Assembly: GCA_905182985.1 (NCBI GenBank)
Contig: CAJJDN010000148.1
Location: 124,001-188,000 of the forward strand
Direction of reading: 5' to 3'
Length of the DNA stretch: 64,000 bases
From: Paramecium sonneborni
Taxonomy: Eukaryota; Ciliophora; Oligohymenophorea; Peniculida; Parameciidae
Below, piece after piece: positions 61,801 through 64,000 of the stretch. How positions within the stretch are numbered: position 1 is the first letter of the stretch; each line of letters starts with the position of its first letter. The notes below the pieces were generated by a model, which was given only the letters and a program-made list of their open reading frames with translations, had not been told where the DNA came from and did no database searches. The position numbers and the translations under genes were made by a program.

Positions 61801-64000
61801 ATAATTCTTTTTTAATCCAGATTAATCCTATTTTTATCTTACATAGTATTTAAATTAATCTTCTATTTACCTTTATTGAGAACTTATTTCATAAAGTTCA
61901 TAAATAATTTTTCTAATACTAGATGGAAAAGGAGTAATGGGTGGGGGAGGATTAGGTTTAGGTGATATTTTTGAATGAATGACAATACTATCTGGTTTAC
62001 ACCCTTTTTAATCAAGTCTCAATTATTGTACTTTTTCTTGTTTATATTCTTATTCAGAAGTATTTTGTTTAATTTCATCTAAATATTGATTTAAATGCTT
62101 TTCTTTTGAATAAGTAGGCTTTTATAATTAAATTTCATTACCAATGTTTCTTCTATTTATATTTATTGAAATGATATTTCTTAAGCTTATTAATTATCTT
62201 ATATAAGATATCCTATATTATAATGACCAGGTTTAATTAATAATATAATTTTATTATTCTCTTCATTTCCATATTTATTAAACATAATCGAATCTTTATT
62301 TTCAATTAATAATAATTAAACAAGTCTAGAATTTTATATTAAATAATTACATATTTAATTGTTTAGCTAATTCTGCAATAACAACTTCATTGGAATTGCA
62401 TTCTTCTTCCCAATTTAATAGATTTACTCTATCATAAACAGCATCTTTGTTTTCACTAAAATCAACAACCTAATTTGAATAATTTCTAAAAAATATAGTT
62501 GATAATCCATATAAACATCCATCAACTTCTTCTGATTAATATTAATATGCAGAAAATTAAGTATGAAATTACTCGAATCTTTAATTTAAATCTTCAATTT
62601 TTTTTAATTCAATCAATCTGTTTATCAATGCAAATAAAAGCTCCTGCTCTATTTATTTATCATCAATTTTAAAATATTTGCCAGTAACAAATATTTTCAT
62701 TGGTAATTAGATTTATTTAATTTTTTCCATAAATTGTTAGAATTAATTATAAGAATACTCAAATAATAAAATTGATAAGAATTAATATCCAAAAGCAGTA
62801 TAGAAACAATTTCCATCTCCTCTTACCTCTCTAAATTTATTACAATATTATCCTAACTTTTTGCTTCCTGCTAAACTCAAATTATAATTCTTTTTTAATC
62901 CAGATTAATCCTATTTTTATCTTACATAGTATTTAAATTAATCTTCTATTTACCTTTATTGAGAACTTATTTCATAAAGTTCATAAATAATTTTTCTAAT
63001 ACTAGATGGAAAAGGAGTAATGGGTGGGGGAGGATTAGGTTTAGGTGATATTTTTGAATGAATGACAATACTATCTGGTTTACACCCTTTTTAATCAAGT
63101 CTCAATTATTGTACTTTTTCTTGTTTATATTCTTATTCAGAAGTATTTTGTTTAATTTCATCTAAATATTGATTTAAATGCTTTTCTTTTGAATAAGTAG
63201 GCTTTTATAATTAAATTTCATTACCAATGTTTCTTCTATTTATATTTATTGGGGTGATATTTCTTAAGATTATTAATTATTTTATGTAATATATCGTATA
63301 TTATAATGGCCAGGTAAAGGAGGGATAAAATGTAAAGGAGTAATAATAGGTGAAGGATTAATAATAGCTTTAGGTGATATTTCTGAATTAATACTATCCG
63401 GTTTATACCCTTTTTAATCATGTCTTAGTTGAAGATTCGAATTATCAAAATTATTTTACTCATCAATTTTCGTTTCTAATTCAATTTTTTATGATTAAAA
63501 TGATTTTTGCTGCGTAGCAAGATCCCATTATTATTAATTTTATTATTATTATTTATCTTGTCCAAAATTTATAATATAAGAATCTTTATTAGTCTATGAT
63601 TAATTTTCAATATTTATTTAGATGTTTTATTGCCTTATTGGTCTTTAGGGTGATTTGGTTTGATAATTCTATTATTTTTCATCTTTTGTTAATTCCACAC
63701 TTTTTTATTAATTAACTTTTTAATCTATTTTATTCATAAAGTGAATACCATTTTTTAATGAACTGTCTCTCTTTTATCCCGATTAGTTTTAATCATCTTA
63801 GCTTTTAATAGAATTAGAATTATGCACACTGTCATTCCTACTCGAGTTTGTTTATTATTTTTGATTTAACTAATTAACTTCTTTATTTGATTAATATGGA
63901 GAATTATCTCTCCAATTTTAATTATTTCGATTATTATCTGGCTTTTATTCTTTTAATTTATTGTTATTACTCTATTAAGAATTTTAATTTAATAGTTCCT
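58848..64000 (-). CDS. Poly-otubain: TM-anchored protein with four tandem OTU (otubain-type) cysteine protease domains; 5' end beyond window
   Basis: Seen: an Asn/Gln-rich N-terminal region (64000-63421; its TM anchor should lie outside the window, judged from the 52.5-kb paralogue), then a degenerate unit, then four full units. Each unit holds a charged lead (SKEKHLNQYLDEIKQNTSEQ), a Pro linker (ISPKPNPPPPITPFP) and helices. Next come REVRGDGNCFYTAFGYQFL with the catalytic Asp and Cys, EEVDGCLYGLSTIFFRN, and IILLIKPGHYNIGYLI with the catalytic His: the otubain (C65) signature. Introns of 25 nt (59077-59101) and 23 nt (59953-59975) recur in every unit, leaving 345 codons per unit. The final unit ends in a unique tail and TGA. 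Known: otubains cleave ubiquitin chains. Confidence 0.85.
58966..63250 (-). repeat. Tandem array, about four copies of a 1,083-bp unit
   Basis: Identical landmarks recur every 1,083 bp: 58981, 60064, 61147, 62230 and (degenerate) 63313. Units are 58966-60048, 60049-61131, 61132-62214 and 62215 to about 63250. By eye the copies, introns included, show no differences. Divergence begins abruptly at 63251 and just before 58966. Confidence 0.95.
63236..63420 (-). other. Degenerate leading otubain unit lacking the catalytic core
   Basis: In the first unit the Pro-rich linker (NPSPIITPLHFIPPLP) is joined directly to GHYNIRYIT. The roughly 750 bp that would hold the Cys-containing core is missing, while the following 23-nt intron (63202-63224) is retained. 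It looks like an internal deletion of an ancestral unit. Confidence 0.75.

Noticed and set aside
59000..63300. The 1,083-bp array as a minisatellite or transposon array
   Set aside because: The unit encodes a recognisable OTU protease with introns and stays in frame. No terminal inverted repeats or transposase were seen.
59000..63300. The array as four separate otubain genes
   Set aside because: No TGA and no intergenic spacer lie between units once the 23-nt and 25-nt introns are removed, and each spliced unit is a multiple of three.
63202..63421. Short Leu/Ile-rich minus-strand ORF at 63236-63421
   Set aside because: It is out of frame with the otubain leader, whose frame gives the Pro-linker and GHYNI.

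Overview
The window looks like a Paramecium (ciliate) genome, most likely macronuclear. It is strongly AT-rich. Long, convincing protein reading frames run straight through TAA and TAG, which must encode glutamine, and genes end only at TGA. Almost every gene is cut by tiny introns of about 20-36 nt with GTA...TAG type ends. Standard-code ORFs are therefore short and mostly meaningless, so all genes here were read by hand with the ciliate code. Intron lengths were used to check that exons sum to whole codons.

Layout. 0.9-7.8 kb (minus): a signal-peptide membrane protein, then a very large multi-TM/PAS/double sensor-module protein. 8.2-16.9 kb (plus): Mei2-type RRM protein, S1/P1 nuclease, PP1-type phosphatase, a small minus-strand ORF, SWS1 (ZSWIM7), a Gln/Glu/His-rich secreted or membrane protein, a small coiled protein and an FAD-dependent oxidoreductase. 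17-21.3 kb (minus): a TTLL enzyme with a long N-terminal extension and a vacuolar-sorting-receptor-like PA protein. 21.5-29.4 kb (plus): a CXC protein, a propeller-like protein, a Rab GTPase, two tandem PCD/DCoH-like paralogues, a small unknown and an LpxB homologue. 29.5-33.3 kb (minus): a multipass membrane protein, thioredoxin and a small ORF. 33.3-38.3 kb (plus): an unknown protein, LRRC23 (radial spoke) and DDX41. 38.5-42.7 kb (minus): a ciliate family membrane protein and a small protein. 42.9-50.7 kb (plus): one giant secreted protein with five tandem pairs of LamG/ConA-like domains. 50.7-58.4 kb: a GDGxGRD protein, two small membrane-anchored proteins, SRP72, an XRCC1-N-like protein, CNOT11 and an arrestin-fold protein.

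58.8-64 kb (minus, running off the window): the most striking locus. A 1,083-bp unit is repeated about four times with no difference visible by eye. It encodes a complete otubain-type (OTU) cysteine protease domain and two mini-introns. After splicing, each unit is exactly 345 codons, so all four units join in one open frame: a poly-otubain. Its N-terminal part is duplicated as a small free-standing TM gene at 52.5 kb.

The gene set mixes housekeeping (SRP72, CNOT11, DDX41, PP1, Rab), cilium (TTLL, LRRC23) and secretory/surface functions. No operons are expected in this organism. No rRNA, tRNA or CRISPR was seen. Limits: everything was read by eye. Exon structures not checked by codon sums (the large PAS protein, DDX41, SRP72, CNOT11, the arrestin protein and some membrane proteins) may contain unplaced introns.
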